Part shown: piece after piece, positions 38,235 to 47,419 of the stretch
Position numbering within the stretch: position 1 is the stretch's first letter
Layout: each line of letters opens with the position of its first letter
Virus record (IMG/VR): IMGVR_UViG_3300007735_000797
Span: 1 to 64,000 of that record
DNA: 64,000 nucleotides
Reading direction: 5' to 3' (one strand)
From: a virus
Notes under the pieces: model-generated
What the model saw: the letters and a program-made list of their open reading frames with translations, nothing else
Database searches by the model: none
What the model was told of the DNA's origin: nothing
Made by a program: the position numbers and the translations under genes

Positions 38235-38963
38235 ATGGCAAACACCCCATTCAATTCAAATGACTTTCCGTTAAAGCAATCGCCTTACTATAGCAGAACA
38301 TATGATTCTGATGTCGGTACTACTTTCGGATTTTCAAATCATCAAATGGTAGCTTTCCAACCCGGAAATCCACTACAAGCTTCTGAATTGAATGAATTAC
38401 AAGAAAAGCGTCTTCTTGACAACACTCTAAATTTTGAAATGTTGGGAGCATGGGCGAAGGAATGCTTTAGCAATAATTTAGATTTCCCTAAGTGGGATGG
38501 GGCAATTCCTCTATATCCAAAGACTGATACTATTGGATCTGATACTAAGCTAATCGGTATTACTCAAATTGGAATAAACGCTTTACAAGTTCAATTTAGA
38601 ACTGGCTGGTATCTAGTTAAGACTGATGCTGGTTTAAGAACTTGGGTTCATTACGATAATTCTCCAGCTACTGTGAGTTCCTTTGTATTAGCACCAGCTA
38701 CAAATTATTACATTGGATTTTCAAAGACAGAAGGATATACCGGGGCTACGGTCAGCAATGATTTGGGAGACAATTCAGACGGGACTTCGGATCCAAGTAT
38801 ACCCGGAGCAGATCGTTATATCGTTGGTCTTGGTTCTGTAATGTACAGTACAGTTTCTGGGTTTACAGGAAATTTTGAACCAGTGTTTAGTTATTATAAT
38901 AGTGGTTTGACAGGTGTTACTAACAGTGCTACATATCTTAACGGATTAACATTCCATCCGTAA
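38235..38963 (+). CDS. Virion protein with baseplate-anchor motif, 242 aa
   Basis: The segment M-V-A-F-Q-P-G-N-P-L-Q-A-S-E-L-N-E-L-Q-E occurs near the start of several wedge-attached or fibre proteins of T4-like phages and may dock to the baseplate. Downstream is a beta-rich Gly/Thr/Tyr region that may be a short-fibre or receptor module. It begins one base after the preceding stop; function beyond virion structure is not known. Confidence 0.6.
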   Translation: MANTPFNSNDFPLKQSPYYSRTYDSDVGTTFGFSNHQMVAFQPGNPLQASELNELQEKRLLDNTLNFEMLGAWAKECFSNNLDFPKWDGAIPLYPKTDTIGSDTKLIGITQIGINALQVQFRTGWYLVKTDAGLRTWVHYDNSPATVSSFVLAPATNYYIGFSKTEGYTGATVSNDLGDNSDGTSDPSIPGADRYIVGLGSVMYSTVSGFTGNFEPVFSYYNSGLTGVTNSATYLNGLTFHP

Positions 38964-38975
38964 TGGAGGTGAATT

Positions 38976-39557
38976 GTGAGTTGTGGTTGTAATAAAGGTA
39001 AAGATAATAATGGTAACAAAGTGAGAATTTTTAGAGATATTTCATCTGGAAAAACTGATGTAAAAAAGCTTTATACGATGATTCAAGGGTTTGCCTTAGC
39101 ATATGCCTCTAGGGGATTGTCTAAAGAAAAAGCTCCAAAAGAAATCAAGCAGCTTAGAGTATTGAGTTGTTTTGGGAATGAATCTTCTGGCGGCGAATTG
39201 CCTCCATGTCAACATCTAAAGCCATCCTCAACTGAAGGTAAGTTTTATTGCGGTGGCTGTGGATGTGGAGACAAAAAGGCCACTTGGCTCAATGGAACTG
39301 CCGAGGAATATTCAAAATTAGATTTTCCTTTCTTGTCTTGCCCGTTGGCCATGCCGGGATTCTCAAATTATAAGCAGAGCAATCCAGACGAAGCAAACGA
39401 GCCTATAACAAGAAAGTTCTATATTGAAAATATGGACTTTACAGATGTACAAGAGGTTGAAGTTACACAACATGAATTTGACCCTGCCTCTTTAGGATTG
39501 TCAAAACAAGTAACTCAAGATGAACTAAAAAACATCTTTAAGAAAAAATCCGACTGA
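38976..39557 (+). CDS. Cysteine-rich metal-binding protein, 193 aa
   Basis: A GTG start preceded by GGAGGT at 5 bases. The N-terminus S-C-G-C-N-K-G and a central cluster (P-P-C-Q-H-L, Y-C-G-G-C-G-C-G, L-S-C-P-L-A) give at least eight Cys plus one His, consistent with a zinc or Fe-S site. Several T4-like marine phages carry a Cys-rich protein at about this place. It may be a virion or assembly factor; function is unknown. Confidence 0.6.
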   Translation: MSCGCNKGKDNNGNKVRIFRDISSGKTDVKKLYTMIQGFALAYASRGLSKEKAPKEIKQLRVLSCFGNESSGGELPPCQHLKPSSTEGKFYCGGCGCGDKKATWLNGTAEEYSKLDFPFLSCPLAMPGFSNYKQSNPDEANEPITRKFYIENMDFTDVQEVEVTQHEFDPASLGLSKQVTQDELKNIFKKKSD

Positions 39558-39581
39558 ATCTAATGCAGCATACATAATAGT

Positions 39582-40388
39582 ATGCCAGCATTAAATTCCA
39601 GAGAATCTTTAATAGATTACGCTTTTAGAGCTTTAGGATCACCTGTAATCGAAATAAATGTCGATATGCAGCAAGCCTATGACAGGCTTGACGATGCGCT
39701 CCAGTTCTTTGCCGAGAGGCATTTTGACGGGGTGGATCGTTGCTATTTTGATTATGTTGTCACTCAGCAAGACGTAGATCGTAAATATATCAATACGGAT
39801 GCCTTTGGTCCCATGGTCGGGGCTGATGCGTCTGGCCGTCCAGATGGGCGAGATATATTATCGATAATTAGAATTTTTCCTTTCGGTACTCATAGTTCAA
39901 ATAATTTTTTTGACATTCGCTACCAGCTAGCATTGAATGACTTCTTTGGTATTAATACCAATCTTAACACAAGCGGTGCTGCTCCAGTAGCAACTTATGA
40001 TATTGCCAAACGATATATCCGTCTGATCGAAATGATGTTTGATCCGGAAAGAGCTATTCGTTTTTCCAAGGTTACAAACAAGCTTCAAATCGAAACCGAT
40101 TGGACAGAAATGAAGGCTGGAACCCATTTGGCGGTTGAAGCTTATGTCCTCTTAGACCCAGAAAGATACACAGAAATCTATAACGACATTCTTCTAAAGA
40201 AGTATGTAACGGCTCTTATCAAGAGACAATGGGGCGCAAATCTTTCAAAGTTTGATGGTGTTCAGCTTCCCGGTGGCATTGTCACCAGAGGATCCTCAAT
40301 TTTTGGAGAAGCAATTCAGGAAATTGCAATACTTGAAGAACAAGTAAGATCCGCTTATGAGTATCCACCTGACTTCATGACAGGATAA
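39582..40388 (+). CDS. 13: Neck protein gp13
   Basis: Forms the neck ring with gp14 that lets tails join DNA-filled heads. Strong family blocks: R-E-S-L-I-D-Y-A-F-R-A-L-G-S-P-V-I-E-I-N, D-D-A-L-Q-F-F-A-E-R-H-F-D-G-V, F-D-I-R-Y-Q-L, I-K-R-Q-W-G-A-N-L-S-K-F and Q-L-P-G-G-I-V. 268 aa, near the usual marine-phage length (T4: 309). A CATAATAG late-promoter variant lies just before the ATG. Confidence 0.92.
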   Translation: MPALNSRESLIDYAFRALGSPVIEINVDMQQAYDRLDDALQFFAERHFDGVDRCYFDYVVTQQDVDRKYINTDAFGPMVGADASGRPDGRDILSIIRIFPFGTHSSNNFFDIRYQLALNDFFGINTNLNTSGAAPVATYDIAKRYIRLIEMMFDPERAIRFSKVTNKLQIETDWTEMKAGTHLAVEAYVLLDPERYTEIYNDILLKKYVTALIKRQWGANLSKFDGVQLPGGIVTRGSSIFGEAIQEIAILEEQVRSAYEYPPDFMTG

Positions 40389-40390
40389 AA

Positions 40391-41308
40391 ATGGCAACTA
40401 ATCCTTACTTCAGAGACAATTATTCTGGTGAGCAGAATGTAACCGAGTCCATCGTGATCGAAACAATCAAGATGATGGGTAAAAATTGTTTCTACATTCC
40501 TAGAGAATATAACAACATCTCTGTTCTTTATGGAGAAGATCCTTTATCTTCCTTTACAAATAAAATTGAGATAGAGATGTATCCCGCTACAGTCAATGGC
40601 TTCGGTGGTGCAGGCGATCTTGCCTCAAGATTTGGAATTGAAGTTAAGGATGACGTTACTTTAGTAGTTTCTAAAAAACGATTCACTAAAGAAGTAACTG
40701 AAAGATTCAATACAATCACACGCCCTAGAGAAGGGGATTTGATTTACTTTCCTTTATCTAAAACATTTTTTGAAATAAATTTTGTAGAACACGAAACGCC
40801 ATTCTATCAACTAGGAAAGCTTTATACATTTACTTTATTCTGCGAAACCTTCGTCTTCTCACACGAAGAATTCAATACAGATTCTCCATTGGATTCTATT
40901 ATGGATCGCTCAAAGGAAACTTATTCATTGTTTATCAATGAAGCTGGTGGTACTTTCATGAATGAATTTACTATTGGCGATAAGCTTTACCAAAACGGAT
41001 TTACATTTGGATCTTCGCCAAAGACTGCTGCTATTGTAAATTATAATACCAGAGTGAAACAACTTACGCTATCTCCGATTAAAGGAACATTTGTGTCGGG
41101 TGATATCGTGGTTTCTAATGAGTTTGGAATAACTGCTTCTATGACTGGGGCAACATCATCTAATGTTGTCACATATTTCAATACAGAAACAGACAACATT
41201 TCTGATATTGATAATCCATTTGACATGCTTGTGCAAGATTATTACGCTGGAGTCACACCAAGTTTGATTGACTATAGTGAAGATAATCCGTTTTCAGAGG
41301 GTATTTAA
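40391..41308 (+). CDS. 14: Neck protein gp14
   Basis: Second neck ring protein. N-terminal N-P-Y-F, then E-T-I-K-M-M-G-K-N-C-F-Y-I-P-R-E and Y-G-E-D-P-L are typical of gp14, followed by R-P-R-E-G-D-L-I-Y-F-P-L and the P-F-Y-Q-L-G-K-L-Y block. 305 aa (T4: 256). Directly downstream of gp13 and upstream of terminase, in canonical T4 order. Confidence 0.9.
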   Translation: MATNPYFRDNYSGEQNVTESIVIETIKMMGKNCFYIPREYNNISVLYGEDPLSSFTNKIEIEMYPATVNGFGGAGDLASRFGIEVKDDVTLVVSKKRFTKEVTERFNTITRPREGDLIYFPLSKTFFEINFVEHETPFYQLGKLYTFTLFCETFVFSHEEFNTDSPLDSIMDRSKETYSLFINEAGGTFMNEFTIGDKLYQNGFTFGSSPKTAAIVNYNTRVKQLTLSPIKGTFVSGDIVVSNEFGITASMTGATSSNVVTYFNTETDNISDIDNPFDMLVQDYYAGVTPSLIDYSEDNPFSEGI

Positions 41309-41725
41309 ATGTCTGATATAACAAACAAAGAACAACTCAATAATTTTCTAGAAATAACTAATCCAAAAACTTTGAAGCAAGAATCTTCTATAGTGAAGAA
41401 AAATGTAGAAGATGACTATGAATATGCTAGAGATAACATTAGAGAGATTCTAGAGAAGGGCAAAATGGCTTTAGATGGCATTCTTCAGGTTGCTCAGGAT
41501 GGAGACTCCCCCAGAGCATACGAAGTCGCTACAAATATGCTCAAGGCTCTCTCAGAGATCAATAAAGATCTCATGGATGTCCATGTTAAGGTCAAGGATA
41601 GTGAAAAAACCACAATTAAGCAAACCAATAACGCTATTTTTGTGGGTTCTACCTTAGATCTTCAAGACATGATAAATAAAGAAAGAAGCTCAAAGAAAGC
41701 GATAATACAGGACAACAATGTTTGA
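41309..41725 (+). CDS. 16: Terminase small subunit gp16
   Basis: Recognises DNA and stimulates the large subunit in packaging initiation. Typical helical core: E-D-D-Y-E-Y-A-R-D-N-I-R-E-I-L-E-K-G, L-Q-V-A-Q-D-G-D-S-P-R-A-Y-E-V-A and L-S-E-I-N-K-D-L-M. 138 aa (T4: 164). It overlaps the next gene by 8 bases. Confidence 0.9.
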   Translation: MSDITNKEQLNNFLEITNPKTLKQESSIVKKNVEDDYEYARDNIREILEKGKMALDGILQVAQDGDSPRAYEVATNMLKALSEINKDLMDVHVKVKDSEKTTIKQTNNAIFVGSTLDLQDMINKERSSKKAIIQDNNV

Positions 41726-44700
41726 TTCATTTTATAACGATTGCATTAAAAAGAACACGATAGCATTTGCTTCGTTATTTAACAACATCTATGTGAATAG
41801 AGAGGACACAGAGGAATCTAAAAAAATAAAAGTACCTCTAGTATATGGCGGTAAGGAAAAGTATGTAAGTCGCCTTCAAAATCCGTCTAGTATTTCTGAA
41901 AAAGATAAGCTTCAAATAACTCTTCCCATGATGAGTTTTGATATGTCTAATCTGCAATACGATACGCAGAGACATAGAAACAAACTTGAATTCAACAAGC
42001 TTTTTTATCAAGAAGAAGGTGAGACTAAAGCCAAAATTAAAATAGGCGAATATCCTTGCTTGATGCAATTTAATCTTGCAATTTACACTCGTAATATTGA
42101 AGAAAATTTTCAAATTATTGAGCAAATTGCACCCTATTTCACGCCTGAATATATTCTTACTCTAGATTTTGATAAGACTTTGACTAGAGGTATTGATATT
42201 CCGATTAATCTAGTTGCATCAAAGATCGGAAATGACTATGAAGGTGGATTTGGCAATCGTAGAGCTGTAGTAAGTACCTTACAATTTGTAATGCGTACCT
42301 ATTTGTTTGGTCCTGAGCGAGAAGCAACGCCAATTCTTACAACTGATTTTAATCTTAATACCCAAGACAGCTTTTTACAATTTATTACAGATGTTCAAGT
42401 CAATGATGACTTATATCTTAACAATCAATCTATTACAGTTACTTGGAGGCAGGGAGGTATTTTCCCCAGAAATCCAACTATCGTAATTACAAATCTTACA
42501 AACTACACCCAAGAAATAGTCTACGATCCAGAAACATTTGACGTTGGCGATGGAACTAATAGTGTTACATTTCCTATACCAGCTTCTGCTCCTTTGCTAC
42601 AACAGTTATATGTAAGAGTATTTTTGGGCACAGTATCAGATAATTCGCCAGCATTTGAAATTAGATCAGCTGCTGGAAATATTTCCTTGTTACGGTTGGC
42701 TAATTTTTCTGGGACAACTTTTAATGATTTGATGTCATCCAACCACTATTTCTTTACTCAAAGTGGTGTGACACAATTTCCAAGAGGCAACAATCTTGTC
42801 TTGGCTTATAATTATGGCTCATATAGCGATCTTAACATTAAAACGCCCGGATTACTTGAATATTATCGTGCATTTGGCTTAACATTTAGAGCAAATACAA
42901 TTGACAATCCACAAATTCCATTTGGTAGCGTTATACACAACGGCATGTGGGCTGGTATAAGTTATGATCAGAACAGAGTTTTGCCTTGTTTAACAATTTA
43001 CATGAGACCCGGAGCCAATGTAAATTTATATGCAAACCAAGGTGATGGGGTGTTCGGCACAACACAAGGATCATTAGCAAATAGAAGAACAAGTGAGGAT
43101 ATGTTCCAAGCAACATATGGTTCTCAATCTTATTATATTAATGGATTTTGGGGATGGAATGGAACTACAAGTACTATAAGTATTGGATCATATCCAACAG
43201 CTGGCATTACAATAGAGAGTGGTTTTAGTGGATATATTTTTGACAAAAATAATCAAAATAGATATCCCGACACCGGAAAATATTCAACTGGTGTAACTCA
43301 TTCTCAAGCAGGCCCATCAATAAGAACATTATTTGATCCAACATTTACTCAAAAGTTATATCCAAATCGTGGGGCAACAGGTCTAAGAGCTTGGCAAATT
43401 ACTGCCTTTGGTAGTAATAATCCAGCTGATTTATTTTTTGATTCAAATGTAATTTCTGGTTCGACTCTACCGATTTTTACTGCCAATCCCAATTTGTCCG
43501 GTTCTGATTTTAATTATCTTGATAACAATGATAAGATGAGATTTGGAACGTATATGGACTGTTATAGAATAGCCCATAATGGAAACACATATTTGATTCC
43601 ATCTCCATTTACTGCAAATCTTGTTACAGATATGCTTGGGTTTACTGCATATAAATCGACTGGATTTACAGGCAGAGAAGAATTTGCTGGTAAGTTTGGA
43701 ACAACCTATGTGGGAGGATGGAATAAATTATTTGATTTTGTTTATGCTGGAAAAAATATAAATGGTGTTACGTTTACCCCACCCACTCCATGCGTGGATA
43801 TTATTTTCAATGATCATGAACTTAGATGGGGACTGGGTTTGGGTGCTGATGCCTTGATGATATGGAGATTCATGCTTTTGGTTGATGGGTTGACAACTGC
43901 TTGGATCAATAGAGTCAAACAAGATGAATTCTGGCCAAATCTTCAGGCCAAATATGCAGAATATCCCGGCCTGTCTTTTGACAGAATCTTTGATAATATG
44001 AAAAATTCATTTATTCAGTTTACATCAGGACCTTTATCGAGAAAAGGTCTTCATGGAGGAATTCAGTTTTCTACTGATGCATTGCCATTGAATGAATTTT
44101 ATGACAATGAGGTTAGAAAATATTGGTATGGACTTCAGGAAACAAGCGAAAGAAGAAGTCCGGGATGCAAATTTGCTCCAGTTCATGTAAACAGAATTCC
44201 TAAATTAAAATCAGCTGCTCGTTTTAATGATGTAACAATTCAGAGCTTTTCTCAAGGAGTAACATTACCATACGAATTAATATATCATTATCCTTATGGT
44301 TATCCTTATACTTTCTCAAATTATCAGGGAAGATATAGAAGAACAGGTTATGGCCCTACACCATCTAATCCAATAGCATTACAAGGTGTAACAAATATAG
44401 TCATAAATCTAAATCCAACGGTACAACAAGTAAATATATCATCTGATAAGCTTGTTCCTTGGTTTATTGAGGACTCCGTTGGACAAACTGGTACAGCTTT
44501 TAATGTAGGTATTTCATATAATCAAACATATTTTGAAACAAACCAATTACCTACTACATTGGGGAACGGTACTTTTGTATCTTTCTTTGGTAAATATCAA
44601 GAACCTTCACTCTGGCCTACGGCGGGAAGATCTTTATCAGAAAAATATGAACCATTTTTTGCAATAAAACACGAATCAAAAGAAATTCGTGGCGTAATTG

Positions 44701-45788
44701 AAGAAAATATGAGTCATGGGGTTTCTGGAATATTCATCTATAATAATATTTTATTTAATAGAGTAACATATCATGTTCCACATGGATATGAAAACAGTTG
44801 GTTTATGGATAGTTTACCTTCAGTTGCAAATAATTTTGCTAGAGGATTTACTTATAATGATCCTGCAATATTTTCAAAAACAGATTTTAGTGGGGTTGAT
44901 CAAAGACAAAATCCAAATTACCAACCGATAAATTTTTATCATTCTTATAACGAAAATATATTCATATCAAAATTATTAACACCGCTTCCACTTAATATTT
45001 TAAATCAAGCTGTAATTTTCCAAGGACCTATAACAAATGAAAATGATTCTAGTGCTGGGTATTACGGAATTCACCCTAAATCTTGGAACAATTTTAAATA
45101 CAATGATGAGATTTTATTAAATCATATTTTATGGGATATAGAAGTTGCTACCCATGGAAGAACATATGAATATCTTTCTTCATCTGATGATATTTCAATG
45201 GAAGAAGCTTTAAGATATGAGGTTGGAGGATTTAATATCTCTAAATTGAATCCGGCTTTAGTTAGCAAAGTTAGATTGTTGGGTGTTACTGGGTCTGATC
45301 AAAATTTAATCTTACACAGAATTACTCTACCAATTCCATATATTTTAACAACTGATTATGCAAAACCAGAACAGGGTTCATATTACGATAATTGGTATAA
45401 TAATCATTTTGCTCAAAATGTTTTAGCCACAAGTGTCGATCCTTCCACTGGAACAACCCTTGATAACATTAATCTTATCACGACTGGAAATAGAGATTTA
45501 GACTTCTATACTAAGTCTGTTGTAACAGAATCAAACGGTTCTCACTCATGGAGTACACTTAGAACTGATAATAACATCAGACGTTTCAGTGTTGATGTTT
45601 TTGCTGGGACTCAATTAGTTGGAAACTTAGTACCAAGCAAATACTATCCAATGGGTGTTTGGTTGGTTACTGATGAAGTATCAATATTACCAGACGGAAC
45701 CACGTTTAATAATTACAACTTAACTTTCCAATATCGTGATGCTGGTCCAATGGTTGATGGAATTACTACTGCACCTTATAGAACATGA
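41718..45788 (+). CDS. 15: Sheath terminator gp15 fused to giant extension, 1356 aa
   Basis: Residues 1 to about 205 are a full gp15-type domain: L-F-N-N-I-Y-V, I-K-V-P-L-V-Y-G, L-Q-I-T-L-P-M-M-S-F-D-M, E-Q-I-A-P-Y-F-T-P-E-Y, I-P-I-N-L and D-Y-E-G-G-F. T4 gp15 (272 aa) caps the sheath and tube at the neck. Here it continues for about 1150 residues of Tyr/Asn/Gly-rich, beta-type sequence with no stop, ending near a F-Q-Y-R-D-A-G-P-M-V-D motif. The extension may form a collar, whisker or neck appendage. It overlaps gp16 and gp17 by a few bases. Confidence 0.85.
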   Translation: MFDSFYNDCIKKNTIAFASLFNNIYVNREDTEESKKIKVPLVYGGKEKYVSRLQNPSSISEKDKLQITLPMMSFDMSNLQYDTQRHRNKLEFNKLFYQEEGETKAKIKIGEYPCLMQFNLAIYTRNIEENFQIIEQIAPYFTPEYILTLDFDKTLTRGIDIPINLVASKIGNDYEGGFGNRRAVVSTLQFVMRTYLFGPEREATPILTTDFNLNTQDSFLQFITDVQVNDDLYLNNQSITVTWRQGGIFPRNPTIVITNLTNYTQEIVYDPETFDVGDGTNSVTFPIPASAPLLQQLYVRVFLGTVSDNSPAFEIRSAAGNISLLRLANFSGTTFNDLMSSNHYFFTQSGVTQFPRGNNLVLAYNYGSYSDLNIKTPGLLEYYRAFGLTFRANTIDNPQIPFGSVIHNGMWAGISYDQNRVLPCLTIYMRPGANVNLYANQGDGVFGTTQGSLANRRTSEDMFQATYGSQSYYINGFWGWNGTTSTISIGSYPTAGITIESGFSGYIFDKNNQNRYPDTGKYSTGVTHSQAGPSIRTLFDPTFTQKLYPNRGATGLRAWQITAFGSNNPADLFFDSNVISGSTLPIFTANPNLSGSDFNYLDNNDKMRFGTYMDCYRIAHNGNTYLIPSPFTANLVTDMLGFTAYKSTGFTGREEFAGKFGTTYVGGWNKLFDFVYAGKNINGVTFTPPTPCVDIIFNDHELRWGLGLGADALMIWRFMLLVDGLTTAWINRVKQDEFWPNLQAKYAEYPGLSFDRIFDNMKNSFIQFTSGPLSRKGLHGGIQFSTDALPLNEFYDNEVRKYWYGLQETSERRSPGCKFAPVHVNRIPKLKSAARFNDVTIQSFSQGVTLPYELIYHYPYGYPYTFSNYQGRYRRTGYGPTPSNPIALQGVTNIVINLNPTVQQVNISSDKLVPWFIEDSVGQTGTAFNVGISYNQTYFETNQLPTTLGNGTFVSFFGKYQEPSLWPTAGRSLSEKYEPFFAIKHESKEIRGVIEENMSHGVSGIFIYNNILFNRVTYHVPHGYENSWFMDSLPSVANNFARGFTYNDPAIFSKTDFSGVDQRQNPNYQPINFYHSYNENIFISKLLTPLPLNILNQAVIFQGPITNENDSSAGYYGIHPKSWNNFKYNDEILLNHILWDIEVATHGRTYEYLSSSDDISMEEALRYEVGGFNISKLNPALVSKVRLLGVTGSDQNLILHRITLPIPYILTTDYAKPEQGSYYDNWYNNHFAQNVLATSVDPSTGTTLDNINLITTGNRDLDFYTKSVVTESNGSHSWSTLRTDNNIRRFSVDVFAGTQLVGNLVPSKYYPMGVWLVTDEVSILPDGTTFNNYNLTFQYRDAGPMVDGITTAPYRT

Positions 45789-47419
45789 GTAAAAAACATA
45801 AAGGTTATTTAGGTAATTCAAACCTCAAAGAGGCTGGAATCCATATCGATTATACCCCTGAACAAGTTCAGGAGTATATTAAATGTGCAAAAGATCCAAT
45901 TTATTTCATCAAAAACTATATTAAAATCGTTTCACTTGATAAGGGTTTAGTACCTTTTGATCTTTATGATTATCAGGAAGATATTGTTCAAAAAATGCAC
46001 GATAACAGATTTATCATCGCAAAGCTTCCTCGTCAGTCAGGTAAATCTACCACAATGGTATCATACATTTTACATTATATTCTGTTTAATCAGAGTATGA
46101 ATGTGGCTATTCTGGCAAATAAAGGCTCAACTGCTAGAGAAATTCTCAGTAGACTCCAATTAGCATATGAGTATCTTCCAAAGTGGTTGCAGCAAGGCGT
46201 AGTAGAATGGAATAAAGGATCGTTAAAATTAGAAAACGGATCTAAAATTATCGCATCCACTACCTCTGCCTCAGCAATTCGTGGTGGATCGTTTAACATG
46301 ATCTTTTTAGACGAATTTGCTCACGTTCCAAATAATGTTGCTGAAGAATTCTTTAGTTCAGTCTTCCCAACTGTAACTTCAGGCCAAACAACCAAAGTAT
46401 TAATGGTCAGTACTCCAAATGGTATGAATATGTTCTACCATTTCTGGAAGAACGCTATTAAGAAGGACGGAGAGCCGGGTAAGAACGAGTATGTGCCCAT
46501 TGAAGTAAACTGGAGGCAGATACCCCTTTATCCCGGAGGACCGATGAGAGGGGCTGAATGGCGGCAGCAAATGATCGATCAGACTAGCGAGATGCAGTTT
46601 GAAAGTGAATTTGAATGTTCTTTCTTAGGTTCATCAAACACTCTTATTTCGACATATAAACTCAATACGCTAGTTTACAACCAGCCATTTGAGCGCAGAC
46701 CCGGTGGCCTTAGCATTTACAAACCGCCCCATGAAGACGGTATTTACTTCTGTGTTGTGGATACATCTAGAGGTCAGGGGCACGATTATAGTGCTTTTGT
46801 GATTATAGATGGAAACACAAAGCCATTTGAGGTGGTAGCTGTTTATAGAAATAATGTAATTTCTCCTTTCGATTTTCCTATCGAAGTTTACAACGCTTGT
46901 ACAGAATATGGTAATGCCCATTGTTTAGTTGAAATTAATGATGTTGGATCTCAGGTAACAGAAATTTTACACAGAGATTATGAATACGAAAACCTAATTT
47001 CAACCCAATATATGGGTCGAGCTGGTCAAAAAATCTCTTTAGGATTCGGTAGAGGTCAAAAACAATTTGGTGTTAGAACTAGCACAGCACTTAAAAAGAT
47101 CGGGTGTGCTGCTCTTAAAAATTTAATTGAATGTGATAAATTGGTATTTTCAGATCAGGACATGGTTTCTGAGCTTTATACCTTTATCTCAAAGGCAAAC
47201 TCATACCAAGCTGATGATGGCTACAACGATGACTTAGTCATGTGTTTAGTTTTATTTGGATGGCTAACAAGACAGGTTTACTTCGAAGATTTGCTGGATT
47301 TAAAGAACAAGAAAATAATAAATACAGAGGAACAACAAGAAAATCATATGTTCGTTGCAGATATGGATGAGAGGGAAGATATGAAATTTGGTGGCGACTT
47401 ATGGTTTGAGGTAAAATAA
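45785..47419 (+). CDS. 17: Terminase large subunit gp17
   Basis: Packaging motor ATPase and nuclease. The Walker A region L-P-R-Q-S-G-K-S-T (residues 81-89), Walker B M-I-F-L-D-E-F (D176, E177), coupling motif S-T-P-N-G (209-213), and RNase H-like nuclease start C-V-V-D-T-S-R-G (D326) are all visible in order. 544 aa (T4: 610). It sits between gp15 and the sheath genes as in T4-like genomes. Confidence 0.96.
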   Translation: MSKKHKGYLGNSNLKEAGIHIDYTPEQVQEYIKCAKDPIYFIKNYIKIVSLDKGLVPFDLYDYQEDIVQKMHDNRFIIAKLPRQSGKSTTMVSYILHYILFNQSMNVAILANKGSTAREILSRLQLAYEYLPKWLQQGVVEWNKGSLKLENGSKIIASTTSASAIRGGSFNMIFLDEFAHVPNNVAEEFFSSVFPTVTSGQTTKVLMVSTPNGMNMFYHFWKNAIKKDGEPGKNEYVPIEVNWRQIPLYPGGPMRGAEWRQQMIDQTSEMQFESEFECSFLGSSNTLISTYKLNTLVYNQPFERRPGGLSIYKPPHEDGIYFCVVDTSRGQGHDYSAFVIIDGNTKPFEVVAVYRNNVISPFDFPIEVYNACTEYGNAHCLVEINDVGSQVTEILHRDYEYENLISTQYMGRAGQKISLGFGRGQKQFGVRTSTALKKIGCAALKNLIECDKLVFSDQDMVSELYTFISKANSYQADDGYNDDLVMCLVLFGWLTRQVYFEDLLDLKNKKIINTEEQQENHMFVADMDEREDMKFGGDLWFEVK

